64,000 nucleotides of DNA. Source: Desulfoluna butyratoxydans (GTDB lineage: Bacteria > Desulfobacterota > Desulfobacteria > Desulfobacterales > Desulfolunaceae). The notes beneath the pieces were generated by a model. That model saw only the letters and a program-made list of their open reading frames with translations. It was not told the DNA's origin and did no database searches. The translations under genes were made by a program, and so were the position numbers. The stretch lies in NCBI RefSeq assembly GCF_900699765.1, contig NZ_CAADHO010000001.1, positions 124,001 to 188,000 of the forward strand, read 5' to 3'. The first letter of the stretch is position 1; each line of letters begins with the position of its first letter. This document shows, piece by piece, positions 17,201 to 26,125 of the stretch.

Positions 17201-17346
17201 GTGGTGACCACGTTGATTGTCCGGATGAGGAACGGAGGCATATCATCCCGGGGAAGGCTCTTGAAAATCGTGACCCCGGACAGGAAAAGCAGCCCCAGAA
17301 CGGTATACACCAGCACGCTGTTTTTAATGGCAAATCTTGTAATCAT
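14293..17346 (-). CDS. RND efflux permease (HAE1/AcrB-like), pump 1
   Basis: A 1017-residue inner-membrane proton antiporter. It has the RND plan of twelve helices with two large periplasmic loops: a first helix at about 8-27, the conserved GMLVDNAIVMSESIM around helix 4, and a C-terminal LILIFVPVMYSRFYG-type end. It is the drug/proton antiporter subunit of a tripartite pump; the substrate is unknown. It starts at ATG 17346 with AGGA upstream. It is the last gene of an operon with an outer-membrane/binding-protein fusion (18568-20910) and an adaptor lipoprotein (17393-18490), and ends at a strong terminator. Confidence 0.92.
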   Translation of the reverse strand: MITRFAIKNSVLVYTVLGLLFLSGVTIFKSLPRDDMPPFLIRTINVVTTYPGASPERVVNLISDRIEKAVQEVPEVDYITSESRTGISIININLLESTTDLQPIFDRIRRKVEAVEPDLPDGSHVRVDDELGDVFGIILGIIADGYTPAELSDLADDVRDELIKLPASAKVEIQGAQEERIYVSFSNERLAAVGLSKNKLQEIISATNIVVPGGDILADGRRIILEPTGNFQSLEDLSEIVVASSGGRVLKLGDIADITRGYTDPRESIVKINGREGLAIGVNLMKGGNILSLGSQVDAKVAELLADLPYGVEIFRVASQDTVVAKSVNDFTSNLVQAVVIVLLTMLAFLGLRTGLVVASLIPATMVTTLLLMSFAGVGLNKVSLASLIIALGMLVDNAIVMSESIMVKMEGGDSPVDAAVDSAKELTVPLLTSSLTTSAAFMAFWLAESVMGEIMGQIFVVLTIALICSWLLTLSMVALLCIKAIRVTTGEEKETLFTRFAGRYRTALELALRRPWLTIGGIVTIFVVCMGMFRFIPFIFMPPSDRPLVTVNVELPMGTDIQRTQEIVSGVNNFIQKNMAPDDKGGEGVVSWSTYTGEGAPKYDLGYVAPEASPNNAHILINTTSDEASTPVIEALEAYFLATWPDAKYKVSRLVSGGGSADPVEVRIIGREAETLYRIAETVKAELARIPGATNISDDWGLLSKKLVVKVDPIKSQMAGLTNQDIAVALETELSGSSTGSYREGEDAIPIIMRENRSGTLSVEEIEGLSITSRSTGKSIPLTQVAEISTEWQSGKILRRDLNVTQTITCDVRGDTTASSVFKAITPWLDEASAGWPAGTRYELGGDAEGSSDAMGAVVEKLPWSGVIIVLLLIWQFNSLKKPLIILLTIPLGLIGVIIGMLITGSYFGFMAFLGVISLAGIVINNAIVLLDRIRIEEEELKKEPAQAIVDAACQRFRPILLTTATTSLGLLPLWLGGGIMWEPMAISILFGLLFSTVLTLIFVPVMYSRFYGVKM

Positions 17347-17392
17347 GGTCCATATCCTGCTGCCCGCACCCAATGGGGGACGGGCCAAGGGG

Positions 17393-18490
17393 TTAGTCGG
17401 AAAGCAGCTTCACTTTTTTGCCGTCGGTGAGAAACAAGACGCCCGTTGTCACCACCTTCTCGCCGCCCTTGAGGCCGCTTAAGATTTCGAACCCGTCGGA
17501 CATCATCCGTCCCACGGTGACCTGAATCTTGGTCACCGTGCCTTCCCCTTCACCGGTCTTCTCAACGGTGTAGACGTAGTGGCCCGCATAGTCTTTGGCC
17601 ACGGCGTGGACCGGCACCAGCAGGGCGGGAACCGCCCCTTCCCGCTTAAACCGGAAAACCACGGAGGCCGGCATGCCGGGCCGGATGTCCGCCCGGGCCC
17701 CTTCCATGACCAGGGTCACGGGGTAGGTATGGGTCTCGGAATCCGACTCAAAGGCCACCTCGGTGACCCGGCCGCCGAACCTTTTGTCCGGCATGGCGGG
17801 ATAGACAATGTCTGCGGTCTGGCCCTGGCTGATCTGGGCAATCCAGAGCTCGGGGATCCCCGCCTCCACCTCAATGGAGTCACCGGCCTGCACCACGGCC
17901 ACCACCTGGCCGGAGGAGACGTTCTCATTGGCTTCCACCTCCCGGGCGGTGATGATCCCGTCCATGGGAGAGGCCAGGGTGTAGTAAGTCAGCTCCCGTT
18001 TCTGGAGCCGGACCGCCCGCACGTCCACATCGTAGGCTGCCGATGCGTTGGCATAGGTATCCCGGGCCTTTTCGTACTCGCTGACGGACACGTTGTTGTT
18101 CTCGTACAGGGCCTTTGTGCGCTGAAGGTTGGATTTGGCGTTGTCACTCTGGATGCGGGATTTTTCCAGGTCCACCAGGGCCTTTTCCAGGTTGAGCCTG
18201 GCATCCCGGTTGTCCAGGGTGGCCACCACCTGTCCCCGTTTGACGCGATCCCCCACCCCTGCCTCCAGGGTCTCTACCTTGCCCCCGGTGCGAAAGCTCA
18301 GGCGCACCACCTCCCCGGCCTTGGTGATGCCGGAAAACCGCCGCTCCAGGTGGGTGGGAATCGGCGCCACCTCACGGTACTTCACCGCCCGGATCACCTC
18401 GGGTTCCTGCTGCTTATCGCCGCCGCAGCCGGTCATCGCGACCAAAAGCCCCGCAGCCACACCACATACGGCCTTCTTTTTCCATCCCAT
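17393..18490 (-). CDS. RND periplasmic adaptor lipoprotein, pump 1
   Basis: A membrane-fusion protein of about 365 residues. The signal peptide from MGWKKKAVCG ends in AMTGC, a lipobox-like site, so it is probably anchored in the inner membrane. It then has the lipoyl half-motif SFRTGGKVETLEAGVGDRVKRGQVVATLD, here seen as GGKVETLEAGVGDRVKRGQ, a coiled-coil hairpin (about 85-150) and the second lipoyl half and beta-barrel. ATG 18490 has GGAG 8 bases upstream. An upstream GTG at 18571 overlaps the stop of the preceding gene (GTGA) and could allow coupling but would bury the signal peptide. Confidence 0.88.
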   Translation of the reverse strand: MGWKKKAVCGVAAGLLVAMTGCGGDKQQEPEVIRAVKYREVAPIPTHLERRFSGITKAGEVVRLSFRTGGKVETLEAGVGDRVKRGQVVATLDNRDARLNLEKALVDLEKSRIQSDNAKSNLQRTKALYENNNVSVSEYEKARDTYANASAAYDVDVRAVRLQKRELTYYTLASPMDGIITAREVEANENVSSGQVVAVVQAGDSIEVEAGIPELWIAQISQGQTADIVYPAMPDKRFGGRVTEVAFESDSETHTYPVTLVMEGARADIRPGMPASVVFRFKREGAVPALLVPVHAVAKDYAGHYVYTVEKTGEGEGTVTKIQVTVGRMMSDGFEILSGLKGGEKVVTTGVLFLTDGKKVKLLSD

Positions 18491-18567
18491 AAGGTTATCT
18501 CCCATGCTCACAGCCTCACTGGCTGCAGGTCTTGATGATATATTCTGTGTTGATACGCGGCGCCTGA

Positions 18568-20910
18568 TCACTGATCGAACAAGGCCCGAATTCGCCCGGC
18601 AAAGGCTTCCGTTTCCACAGGATCGGAGACCAGGGTCATTTTGCCCACGGTGCGCTCAAGCTTCAAAAGCGCCCTCACCTGCTCGTAAATGGCGTTGGTG
18701 GCTTCAAGGTCCGCCGTCAACGAGGAGTTCTGGGCCTCCACCAGGTCGGTGAGGGAGGCCTTCCCCTTGGCGTAGGAATCGGCGATGAGGTCCAGGCTTT
18801 TTTTGGCGTACTCCGCCGACCTCACGGCCTGTTCCCGGTTCACATAGCGTGTGATGGTGTCCAGAAGGGCCACCCGCACGGCAAGTTCGATCTCTTTTTC
18901 GGCCTTTCGCCTCTTCTCTTCCAGCTGGGCCAGGGTCAGGCGCTCCCTGGCAAGCTCCACACGATTCTGCCCCCCGGAAAAAAGGGTCCAGGTGAGCTGC
19001 ACCGAAGCGTCCCAGCGCTCTTCATGGTAAAAGAGGGTGTCATCGGATCCGGCACCACCGCGATCCATGTCCCGGACCCAGGTGCCTGCCGCGCTCACCG
19101 TGGGGACCCAGTTCTTTCTGGACAGCACCCCCGCACGGGTCTGCACCGCAGAAATATTGCTGGAAAGGGCCGACAGCTCCGGAGCGTTCTTGATGGCTTC
19201 CGCCACCAGAAACTCCAGGTACATTTCAAACCCCTCGGTGTTGGTGAGCCGCCCCTCGACACCTCTCACCAGATAGCTTCCGGCCATGAAATTATCCAGA
19301 CCGGCATCCAGGGCCCGTGTCTTCTGGTCGATGGGGACCCCCATGATAAGGTTCAGGTTCCGTGAAGCCACGTTGACATTGGATCGCGCCGTGAACAGCG
19401 AGGCCCTGGCCGTTGCCAGGCGGCTCTCCCAGCTGAACACGTCACCGGAGCCTGCGTACCCGGCCTCTTCCCGCTGCTTGGCGATGACAAGGTTATTGCG
19501 GATAAGGGCCAGGTTGTCCGTCTGGACCTTCTCTTCGGTGCGCGCCTTGAGAAGATCGGTGAAGGCCACGGTGGTGTCGAACACCGTATCCAGGACCAGG
19601 GCATGCCTGCTGTCCTGTTCGGCGGCCAGCAGGTCCTTCTGGCTGGAGATGTTGCCGATGGCCTCGTCGGAATAGATCAGCTGCTCCACCACGGCGCTGC
19701 CCGAGGTGGTGCGCTCGGCCTGGGTGTTGTTGGAGGTTGCGGCCACATCCTCATCGATGTAGGTCTGGCCCCCCACCAGCTTCACGTCGGGGAGAAACGA
19801 GGTCCCGGCCAGGCGGACGGCTTCTTGGGCCTGACGGACGTCAAAGGTGTTGATGCGCAGGTCGTAGTTGGCGGCAAGGGCGCTGTTCACCGCCTCCGAC
19901 AAGGTGTAAAAGGCGCCGCCCTCCTGAAGGTCTCCCACGAGCTCGGCCCCGGAGAGCATCTCAAAGGAGGGAGAAAAGCCGATGGCCCGCGCCGTCTCCA
20001 TGTTGATGGTCAGGGCCACCTCAAAATCCATGTTCACGGGAAGGTTGGCCAGCCGGTCACCGCCCACCCATCCGTCGATGTTCAGGGCCACACGCCTGGC
20101 CACCCGGTTATAGGTCCCACCCGGTGACGCCGTGGCCAAAACCCCCTGGCGCACTTCCCGGAGGGTGGCACCGAAGGTGGGGATCTTCATATCGTTCAGG
20201 GCCTGGACCAGGGCAGGGCGCCCCACCTCTTCCTGGGCCCCCATGTACCCCACGTACACGGCATCCACCCCGCTGAGCTCGGCCAGCACCTCGTTGACAC
20301 CTTTGTTGGACGACACAATGCGGTAACCGGACTCGGGTTTCAGGGCCTTGTCCAGCTCCCCATCTTTTTTCCGGATCACATCGGCCACCGACGGGTCAAA
20401 GACAATACCCACCTCCGAAAAGGAGGTCAGACGACGAAACAGGAGCAGGTCCTCGGTAATGGAGTGGTTGAAGTGGACATAGGTCAGATTGGCGATACCC
20501 GACCGGTCCTCCTCGCCGTGTCGGACCCCCTGGAGCACCGAATCCATGATGCCCACGGCAATCACGGGCTTGGTGTAAGGACCGGAGTCTGCGATCACCG
20601 ATGAACTCACCACCCCGATGGAGACAATAAGGTCCACCTCGGGGTCAGCCACAAGTTCGCGGTAGAGGGTGCGCGCCTTGTCGGCACTCCAGTCGATGGT
20701 CCCGCCCTTGCCCTCCCCCAGGGTGTAGGTGTAGCGGGCACCGGCCAGCAGGTCCATCTCCTGATGAACGAGCTTCAGAAACCGGGCCATGTCGCCGCTC
20801 GTGTCATCGGCGATGAGCCCCAGGGTAAGGTGGCGGGGCGAGGTGGCCCAGACGGGCTGAGCCAAGCCGCACACCAGAAGCAGCACCACGATGAAGAATC
20901 TTTGTTTCAC
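18568..20910 (-). CDS. TolC-type outer-membrane factor fused to an ABC substrate-binding-like domain
   Basis: A 780-residue secreted protein. A signal peptide (about 1-22, ending PVWA) is followed by a type I periplasmic binding fold of the ABC_sub_bind type (about 27-310; segments DLIVSIGVVSSSVIAD, KPVIAVGIMD, DAVYVGYMG, IPTFGATLREV) and then a full outer-membrane efflux protein (about 335-775) with two OEP repeats and long coiled-coil helices. In a standard pump the outer-membrane factor lacks the first domain. The binding domain would sit in the periplasm at the channel entrance and could present a ligand. It is the first gene of the pump operon. ATG 20910. Confidence 0.85.
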   Translation of the reverse strand: MKQRFFIVVLLLVCGLAQPVWATSPRHLTLGLIADDTSGDMARFLKLVHQEMDLLAGARYTYTLGEGKGGTIDWSADKARTLYRELVADPEVDLIVSIGVVSSSVIADSGPYTKPVIAVGIMDSVLQGVRHGEEDRSGIANLTYVHFNHSITEDLLLFRRLTSFSEVGIVFDPSVADVIRKKDGELDKALKPESGYRIVSSNKGVNEVLAELSGVDAVYVGYMGAQEEVGRPALVQALNDMKIPTFGATLREVRQGVLATASPGGTYNRVARRVALNIDGWVGGDRLANLPVNMDFEVALTINMETARAIGFSPSFEMLSGAELVGDLQEGGAFYTLSEAVNSALAANYDLRINTFDVRQAQEAVRLAGTSFLPDVKLVGGQTYIDEDVAATSNNTQAERTTSGSAVVEQLIYSDEAIGNISSQKDLLAAEQDSRHALVLDTVFDTTVAFTDLLKARTEEKVQTDNLALIRNNLVIAKQREEAGYAGSGDVFSWESRLATARASLFTARSNVNVASRNLNLIMGVPIDQKTRALDAGLDNFMAGSYLVRGVEGRLTNTEGFEMYLEFLVAEAIKNAPELSALSSNISAVQTRAGVLSRKNWVPTVSAAGTWVRDMDRGGAGSDDTLFYHEERWDASVQLTWTLFSGGQNRVELARERLTLAQLEEKRRKAEKEIELAVRVALLDTITRYVNREQAVRSAEYAKKSLDLIADSYAKGKASLTDLVEAQNSSLTADLEATNAIYEQVRALLKLERTVGKMTLVSDPVETEAFAGRIRALFDQ

Positions 20911-21185
20911 GTTATGGACTCCTTAACTTATCAAAAGGCATTCTGCTCAGTTATCGATCACATCACGAAATAACCAATGTCCCCGGACAATTCGCAATGG
21001 TTCTTGACAATGTTATGCATGATCAGGTTACCGAAATGGTGATCATCCTATCGCAACTCACCTTCCGAGGCAACGGTCACCGGCTCCCAAGGTACAGGCG
21101 AACCTCGACAATCCGGTGCATTAAAGATAAAATGACACCGTCATATGCCCGTTTCACACCGCAATGTCAACCGGGAGGAGACATC

Positions 21186-22190
21186 ATGTCCGAAGAACAA
21201 TGGAATCCGGCCTCACTCATGGAAGCCTCAGGCGCGTACTGGAAGAGCTGCACCATTCACACCGGGGTCAAACTCGGTATCTTCACCCTCATCGGAGGGG
21301 AGACCTTGACGGCCCGGCAAATCGCGGATCGGATCCACGGTGACCCCCGGGGACTCGGCATCCTTCTCAATGCCCTGTCCGCCATGGGGCTCCTTGTCAA
21401 AGACGGAGAGACCTTCACCAACCCGCCCTTTGCCCTGAAATACCTTACCCGGGAATCTCCGGACTACATGGGCCACATCCTCATGCACCACCACCACCTC
21501 GTGGCCTCCTGGGAACGGCTGGACGAGGCGGCCCTCACCGGCGGCCCGGTTCGGCATAAAAAAACAAGCCGCAGCGATGAAGAGCAGGAGAGTTTTCTTC
21601 TGGGGATGTACAACAACGCCTCCCTATCGGCTCCGGCCGTTGCCGACGCCGTGGACCTCTCCGACTGCGCCACCCTCCTGGATTTAGGGGGAGGCCCCGG
21701 CACCTACGCCATCCAGTTCTGCAAAAAGAACCCCCAGCTCAGGGCCTGGGTATACGACCTGGAAGGCACCGAGCCCTTTGCCGTCAGCATCATCGACAAG
21801 CACCTCATGGGAGACCGCGTGGGGTTTGTCCCCTTTGATTTCATCCGTCACACCTTTGACGACGCCGACCGCTTCGATGCGGCCTGGCTCTCCCATATCC
21901 TCCACGGAGAAAGCGAAGGCCAGGCTCGCTCCGTCATTGCCAAGGCCTCTTCCACCCTCCACCCCGGCGGCAAGCTCCTCATCCATGAATTCATTCTGGA
22001 AGACACCAAGGACAGCCCTCTCTTCCCGGCCCTGTTCAGCCTCAACATGCTGGCCGTCACCGACCACGGCAGGGCCTACAGTTATTCGGAACTGGGGGAG
22101 ATGATGGAAAAGAGCGGGCTCACCGCCATCCGTCGCATCGACTACGGAAGCCCCAAGGGCACCGCCGTCATCGAAGGGATCAAGGCCTGA
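21186..22190 (+). CDS. SAM-dependent O-methyltransferase (acetylserotonin OMT-like family)
   Basis: A 334-residue protein with an N-terminal winged-helix dimerisation domain (about 10-95, including GVKLGIFTLIGGETLTARQIA) and a C-terminal Rossmann methyltransferase domain. The SAM-binding motif LLDLGGGPGTYAI is at about 160-172, and the catalytic-region His of LSHILHGES is conserved. Members methylate hydroxyls of small aromatic or other metabolites; the substrate is unknown. It begins at ATG 21186 with GGGAGGAG 7 bases before. It is divergent from the efflux operon and convergent with a DUF3786 gene. Confidence 0.87.
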   Translation: MSEEQWNPASLMEASGAYWKSCTIHTGVKLGIFTLIGGETLTARQIADRIHGDPRGLGILLNALSAMGLLVKDGETFTNPPFALKYLTRESPDYMGHILMHHHHLVASWERLDEAALTGGPVRHKKTSRSDEEQESFLLGMYNNASLSAPAVADAVDLSDCATLLDLGGGPGTYAIQFCKKNPQLRAWVYDLEGTEPFAVSIIDKHLMGDRVGFVPFDFIRHTFDDADRFDAAWLSHILHGESEGQARSVIAKASSTLHPGGKLLIHEFILEDTKDSPLFPALFSLNMLAVTDHGRAYSYSELGEMMEKSGLTAIRRIDYGSPKGTAVIEGIKA

Positions 22191-22211
22191 CCGCTCGCGG
22201 ATCGACGAACA

Positions 22212-22823
22212 TCAGTCCCTGTTGATAAGTTTCTGGGTAAAAAGCACCGCCAGAATGGCCAGGGACTCGGCATCGAGCCAGTGGGACACATCCGAGGCAA
22301 ACAAGAGGGTGCATGAGGCTGGAAACTCTTCGTCGGCATCATTGAAACGAAGGCCCATGGGGATGCGGGGAAGAAGGGAAAAGGAGGCTGACAGGTCGTA
22401 GTCCCCTGCCCCGGCGTCTTCCCTGCCGCCGAGCATGGCGCACGCATCCCTCAACCCGGGCAGGTGCCCGGCGAATCGGTGTTGAATGGGCTTCAGGGCA
22501 TTGTCGGAAAAATAGACCGTCAGGGGGCCGGAGCCCTCGACCTCCCGATAGGTGATCCAGTCACCCCGAAGGGGAAGCGCCTCCGGACAGCGGAGGATGT
22601 AGTTCATCAGGACGATGCTTTCGGAAAACCCCGGTGCCTTGCCCCCGGGACCGACGACCCCGACGCGCGAGACCGACACGGAGTCGTTGAGAAAGGAAAA
22701 CACCAGGGAATCGTCGTACGCCGAGGCCCCCAGACGCTCTGCCCGGCTCAGGTAGTCACACGTCTCAAGCTGCTTCAGGTACCAGCCGTAGGTCTTCTCG
22801 AACACCGTCAAGGAATCGCTCAT
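22212..22823 (-). CDS. DUF3786 domain-containing protein
   Basis: A 203-residue soluble protein of the DUF3786 type, recognised from the segments ESIVLMNYILRCPEAL, TYREVEGSGPLTVYFSDN and the C-terminal SHWLDAESLAILAVLFTQKLI. These proteins are common in sulfate reducers and other anaerobes, some beside corrinoid or acetyl-CoA pathway genes, but the function is unknown. ATG 22823 is preceded by GAGGAG. The frame is open 72 codons upstream without a start signal. Single gene, convergent with the methyltransferase. Confidence 0.75.
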   Translation of the reverse strand: MSDSLTVFEKTYGWYLKQLETCDYLSRAERLGASAYDDSLVFSFLNDSVSVSRVGVVGPGGKAPGFSESIVLMNYILRCPEALPLRGDWITYREVEGSGPLTVYFSDNALKPIQHRFAGHLPGLRDACAMLGGREDAGAGDYDLSASFSLLPRIPMGLRFNDADEEFPASCTLLFASDVSHWLDAESLAILAVLFTQKLINRD

Positions 22824-23129
22824 TTCGTCTCCTCTCATCGCTGTGGGTGAGCACGGACGTTTTCCTCCGCGAAGAAAAGCACCTCCACCATACAGGCCCC
22901 TCCCGGGCGTGCACAAGTCACTTTTTTCCTGGTTCAAAATGAGGGCATGTGAAAAAGCGCAGGATTTTGGAGCGGCGTTCGTTGTATGTATAACCATGGT
23001 AACTTGAAAAACGACCAAGAACCGCATGCCGCCGGACATCGCCCAGGGCCAAGCCCCCTTGCGACGCCAGCGGCCTGCAATACATTAACCTCAATCCGCT
23101 GAACCAGGCCAAAGCCCGAGGTGACCGCT
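22824..23129. other. intergenic region upstream of the sigma/anti-sigma operon
   Basis: 306 bp between divergent genes. No gene is visible. It must hold the promoter of the anti-sigma/efflux operon; an AAC-type -35 (GTAACTT at 22999) was considered but has no partner -10. Confidence 0.5.
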
Positions 23130-23564
23130 ATGGAACACCCTTTAGACGAAACCCTCCACGCCTATGTGGACAACGCCCTTGACAGGCAGGGTGAAAAAGC
23201 TGTCGAGGCCCATCTCTCCCGGTGCCCGAGCTGCCGCCGGGAAGTTGATGAGCTGGCCCTTCTCTTTGACGACCTCAAGGGACTGCCCTCCCCCCCGCCG
23301 GACAGGAAGATGGTAACCCGGATCCTTCTTGCCCGACGCCGTGAGGAGGCAAGCCGCCCCGTCACCTTCAACCTCATCGGCGCTCTCTTCGGCCGCATCG
23401 GTTGGGCGGCCGTGGCCGTGGGGCTCATGGCAGGCGGACTCCTTGGGTATGCGTCCCTTACCACCCGGGGCCTTGACCGTCCCACGCAGGAGGCGGCCCA
23501 CACCCTGGCCCAGGAAGACCCCTTCCTCGGGTACCTGATCAGCGACAACGGGGATGTCTTATGA
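23130..23564 (+). CDS. anti-sigma factor (zinc-finger, single membrane helix)
   Basis: A 144-residue membrane protein. The N-terminal cytoplasmic anti-sigma domain has the H-x3-C-x2-C zinc motif HLSRCPSC (about 29-36), followed by one transmembrane helix (about 87-108) and a short periplasmic tail. It would sequester the ECF sigma factor encoded two genes later. ATG 23130 is chosen because GAGGTGA lies 5 bases before it; the GTG inside that site (23121) is a poorer start. Its stop overlaps the next start (ATGA). Confidence 0.85.
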   Translation: MEHPLDETLHAYVDNALDRQGEKAVEAHLSRCPSCRREVDELALLFDDLKGLPSPPPDRKMVTRILLARRREEASRPVTFNLIGALFGRIGWAAVAVGLMAGGLLGYASLTTRGLDRPTQEAAHTLAQEDPFLGYLISDNGDVL

Positions 23565-24052
23565 ACCGACGAGTTATTCTCATTCTCCTGGCGTTCTCCC
23601 TCTGCCTCAACGCCGGTTTTCTCGTGGCAGCCCTGGTGTGGCGCCCCGCTTCGGAATCCGGGGAGGTAAAGCACCCATTCCGGGCGTACACCCGTCACAT
23701 GGAGCAGCTGAAAGGCCTCGACCTTCCCGAAGCGACCCTTCGGCAGGCCACGGACATGCTCGAGACCTTCATGGAAAAACGCACCAGGCTCATCGTGAAA
23801 AAACTTGATCACAAACTCGAGACCCTGGCCCGGCTTGAAAAAAACCCCGCCCTTTCCCGGGCGGATTTAGAGACGTTCCACACGGAAGAAGAGCGCATCG
23901 AAGCCGCCATCTCCGCCCTTGATTTTGAGTATTCCCTCAGTATGCGCCGCCTGCTGCCGCCGGACAAAATGGCTGTGATGTACGCCAATGCTGCTGAGCT
24001 GATTCGCCCGCACCGGGAGAGAATGGCCGCCTGGAAAAAGACGGCCCGCTAA
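23561..24052 (+). CDS. Spy/CpxP-like periplasmic heavy-metal-sensor family protein
   Basis: A 163-residue protein with an N-terminal membrane anchor or signal (about 4-26), then a helical hairpin region rich in charged residues (about 40-160) of the metal-resistance/Spy type. L-x-P-E-A-T-L and L-L-P-P-D-K-M motifs resemble the LTxxQ-like repeats. It overlaps the anti-sigma gene by 4 bp and is likely translated with it. In similar loci such proteins tune sigma release in response to metals or envelope stress. No metal-binding His or Cys cluster is obvious. Confidence 0.72.
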   Translation: MNRRVILILLAFSLCLNAGFLVAALVWRPASESGEVKHPFRAYTRHMEQLKGLDLPEATLRQATDMLETFMEKRTRLIVKKLDHKLETLARLEKNPALSRADLETFHTEEERIEAAISALDFEYSLSMRRLLPPDKMAVMYANAAELIRPHRERMAAWKKTAR

Positions 24053-24073
24053 AGCCTTGGGACACCCCGAACC

Positions 24074-24628
24074 ATGAACCTTGGAACACCGTGGAAAGCA
24101 CTGGACGATGCCGACCTGATGAGGGCCCTTGCCCTTGAAAAGGAGCGGGCATTCCGCGAGCTGGTGGAGCGCCATCAGCCCGGTCTCTACAGCTTTGCCC
24201 TGCGGTTCTGCAAGGTCCGGGAGGAGGCCGAAGACGCCGTTCAGGAGACCTTTTTGCGCCTGTTCAGAAACCGGCACCGCTTCGACACCTCGGGCAGCGT
24301 AAAGGCCTATCTCTACAAAGTCTGCCGCAACCTGCTCATCGACGCGGCCCGGAAAAAGCGCCCCGAACCCCTCAACGGCACCGTGGACATGGACCCCGGC
24401 CCTTCGGCCTTTGACACCCTGAGCCGCAAAGAGGGGCAGCACTCTCTCTCCCGTGCCCTGGACAACCTGCCGGAAAACCAGCGCACGGCCATGGTGCTGC
24501 GCCACACCCAGGAGCTCAGCTACGCGGAGATTTCCGAGGTCATGGGTCTCTCTCTCTCCGCCGTGGAATCCCTTCTGGTGAGGGCCCGGCGCAGCCTTCG
24601 CAAACGACTGCAGGCCTCGGCCGCTTAA
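24074..24628 (+). CDS. ECF RNA polymerase sigma factor
   Basis: A 184-residue group 4 sigma factor. Region 2 is at about 25-95 (ALRFCKVREEAEDAVQETFLRLF) and region 4 at about 125-180 (LPENQRTAMVLRHTQELSYAEISEVMGLSLSAVESLL, seen as AEISEVMGLSLSAVESLL for the recognition helices). It likely directs transcription of its own operon including the efflux genes downstream. The binding site before ATG 24074 is weak; coupling with the preceding gene (21-bp gap) is possible. The order anti-sigma, sensor, sigma is the reverse of the usual one. Confidence 0.9.
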   Translation: MNLGTPWKALDDADLMRALALEKERAFRELVERHQPGLYSFALRFCKVREEAEDAVQETFLRLFRNRHRFDTSGSVKAYLYKVCRNLLIDAARKKRPEPLNGTVDMDPGPSAFDTLSRKEGQHSLSRALDNLPENQRTAMVLRHTQELSYAEISEVMGLSLSAVESLLVRARRSLRKRLQASAA

Positions 24629-24652
24629 TTTTTTTCCCTTTTAAGGATCCGC

Positions 24653-26125
24653 ATGCCCGTTTTGTTTCGACATCTGCATTTCAAGGCCTGGCTGGCCGCC
24701 CTTCTCTTGACCGTTGCGGCCTGCACCCCCTTTGCGCCCAAGCAAACAGGCCCGGCTCCCCTGCCCCTTCCGGAGCGCTATACCCTCTACCCCCAGGACG
24801 CCCCTGCGGAAGGGAACCGCTGGTGGCTCTCCTTTGACAATGAGGAACTCAACGGGCTCATGGACGACGCCCTTGCGGACAGCCTCACCCTTCAGGAGGC
24901 CTGGGCCCGCCTGAAACAGAGCGCGGCCCAGCACAGGGTCAAAGGAGCGGCCCTTTACCCGACCCTTTCCGGGGAAGGCGGGGCTGAAACAACATGGCGG
25001 GGAGGAGACGACACCTCCGAGGAGAGCACCGATTCCGTCTCCCTGGGCCTTGCAGCCTCCTACGAAGTGGACCTCTGGGGCCGCCTTAAGTCCCTGGAAG
25101 AATCCGAACGCCAGCGCCTTCTGGCCAGCCGGGCCGACGTGGAGACCGCAGCCGTCACCCTCACCGGAGAGGTGGCGGAGACCTGGGTGGCGCTGGTGGC
25201 CATCCGAAACGAAATCGCCCTGGTGGAAGAGCAGATGGATCTCAACAAGACCCTGCTCACCGCCCTGACGTGGCGGTTTGAAAATTCCCTGGTCTCTGCC
25301 GTGGACGTGCTGAGGCAGAAGAAAGTCATTGAGCGCCAGCTCTCGGAGCTGCCGTCCCTCCGGCTGCAGGAGAGCCGCCTTGAATACAGCCTGGCCCTGC
25401 TCCTGGGCAAACCGCCCGGAGCAGCGCCTGCCGTCCGTACCACCGCCCTGCCCGACGTGGGCCCCCTTCCGCCCACGGGGCTCCCGGCGGATCTCCTGGC
25501 CATGCGGCCCGATGTCCGGGCCGCGGGCCTGCGGCTCCGGGCCGAGGAGTGGGAAATCTCCGCGGCCCGGGCAGACCGCCTTCCCGCCCTCTCCATCACG
25601 GGCAGGGCCAAGTACACCTCAGACGGGGTGGATACCCTTTTTGACAACTGGCTGGCCAACCTTGCCGCCAACCTCACCGGCCCCATCTTCGATGCGGGCA
25701 AACGCAAAGCCGGGGTGGAAAAGGCGCAGGCCCAGGCGGAAGAGCGCCTTGCCACATACCGCCGCACCGTGCTGACGGCCCTGTCCGAGGTGGAAAACAG
25801 CCTTGTGGGCGAGGTGCGGCAAAAAGAGACCGTTGCCGCCCTCACCCGGGAAGTGGAAACCGCCCGGATCACCCTGCTCGAAGCAGAGAACCAGTACACC
25901 CAGGGGGTTTCCGACTACGTCAACCTCCTTGACGAGCTCAAGGACCTCCAGGAGCTTCAGAGAAAACTGGTCCAGGAAAAAGCCCGCCTCGTCAAAGAAC
26001 GCGTCGCCCTGCACCGGGCCCTGGGCGGCAGCTGGCCCCAGGACCTTGCCCCTGAACCGGCCCGTGACACCGCCACCGCCGAAGGTACCAACGAACAGAC
26101 CAAGGGAGTCCCCACCGAATCATGA
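24653..26125 (+). CDS. TolC/NodT-family outer-membrane lipoprotein, pump 2
   Basis: A 490-residue efflux outer-membrane factor. The signal peptide ends in the lipobox TVAAC (Cys about 24), as in NodT/OprM-type lipoproteins. Two OEP repeats follow, with RVKGAALYPTLSGEGG and DLLAMRPDVRAAGLRLRAEE as recognisable family segments and a C-terminal long helix. The gene follows the ECF sigma factor by 24 bp and overlaps the adaptor gene (ATGA), so it is in the same operon. Confidence 0.9.
   Translation: MPVLFRHLHFKAWLAALLLTVAACTPFAPKQTGPAPLPLPERYTLYPQDAPAEGNRWWLSFDNEELNGLMDDALADSLTLQEAWARLKQSAAQHRVKGAALYPTLSGEGGAETTWRGGDDTSEESTDSVSLGLAASYEVDLWGRLKSLEESERQRLLASRADVETAAVTLTGEVAETWVALVAIRNEIALVEEQMDLNKTLLTALTWRFENSLVSAVDVLRQKKVIERQLSELPSLRLQESRLEYSLALLLGKPPGAAPAVRTTALPDVGPLPPTGLPADLLAMRPDVRAAGLRLRAEEWEISAARADRLPALSITGRAKYTSDGVDTLFDNWLANLAANLTGPIFDAGKRKAGVEKAQAQAEERLATYRRTVLTALSEVENSLVGEVRQKETVAALTREVETARITLLEAENQYTQGVSDYVNLLDELKDLQELQRKLVQEKARLVKERVALHRALGGSWPQDLAPEPARDTATAEGTNEQTKGVPTES

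Noticed and set aside
22990..23030. ECF-type promoter before the anti-sigma gene (GTAACTT)
   Set aside because: The -35-like sequence lacks a matching -10 at 15-17 bases, so it was not listed as a promoter.
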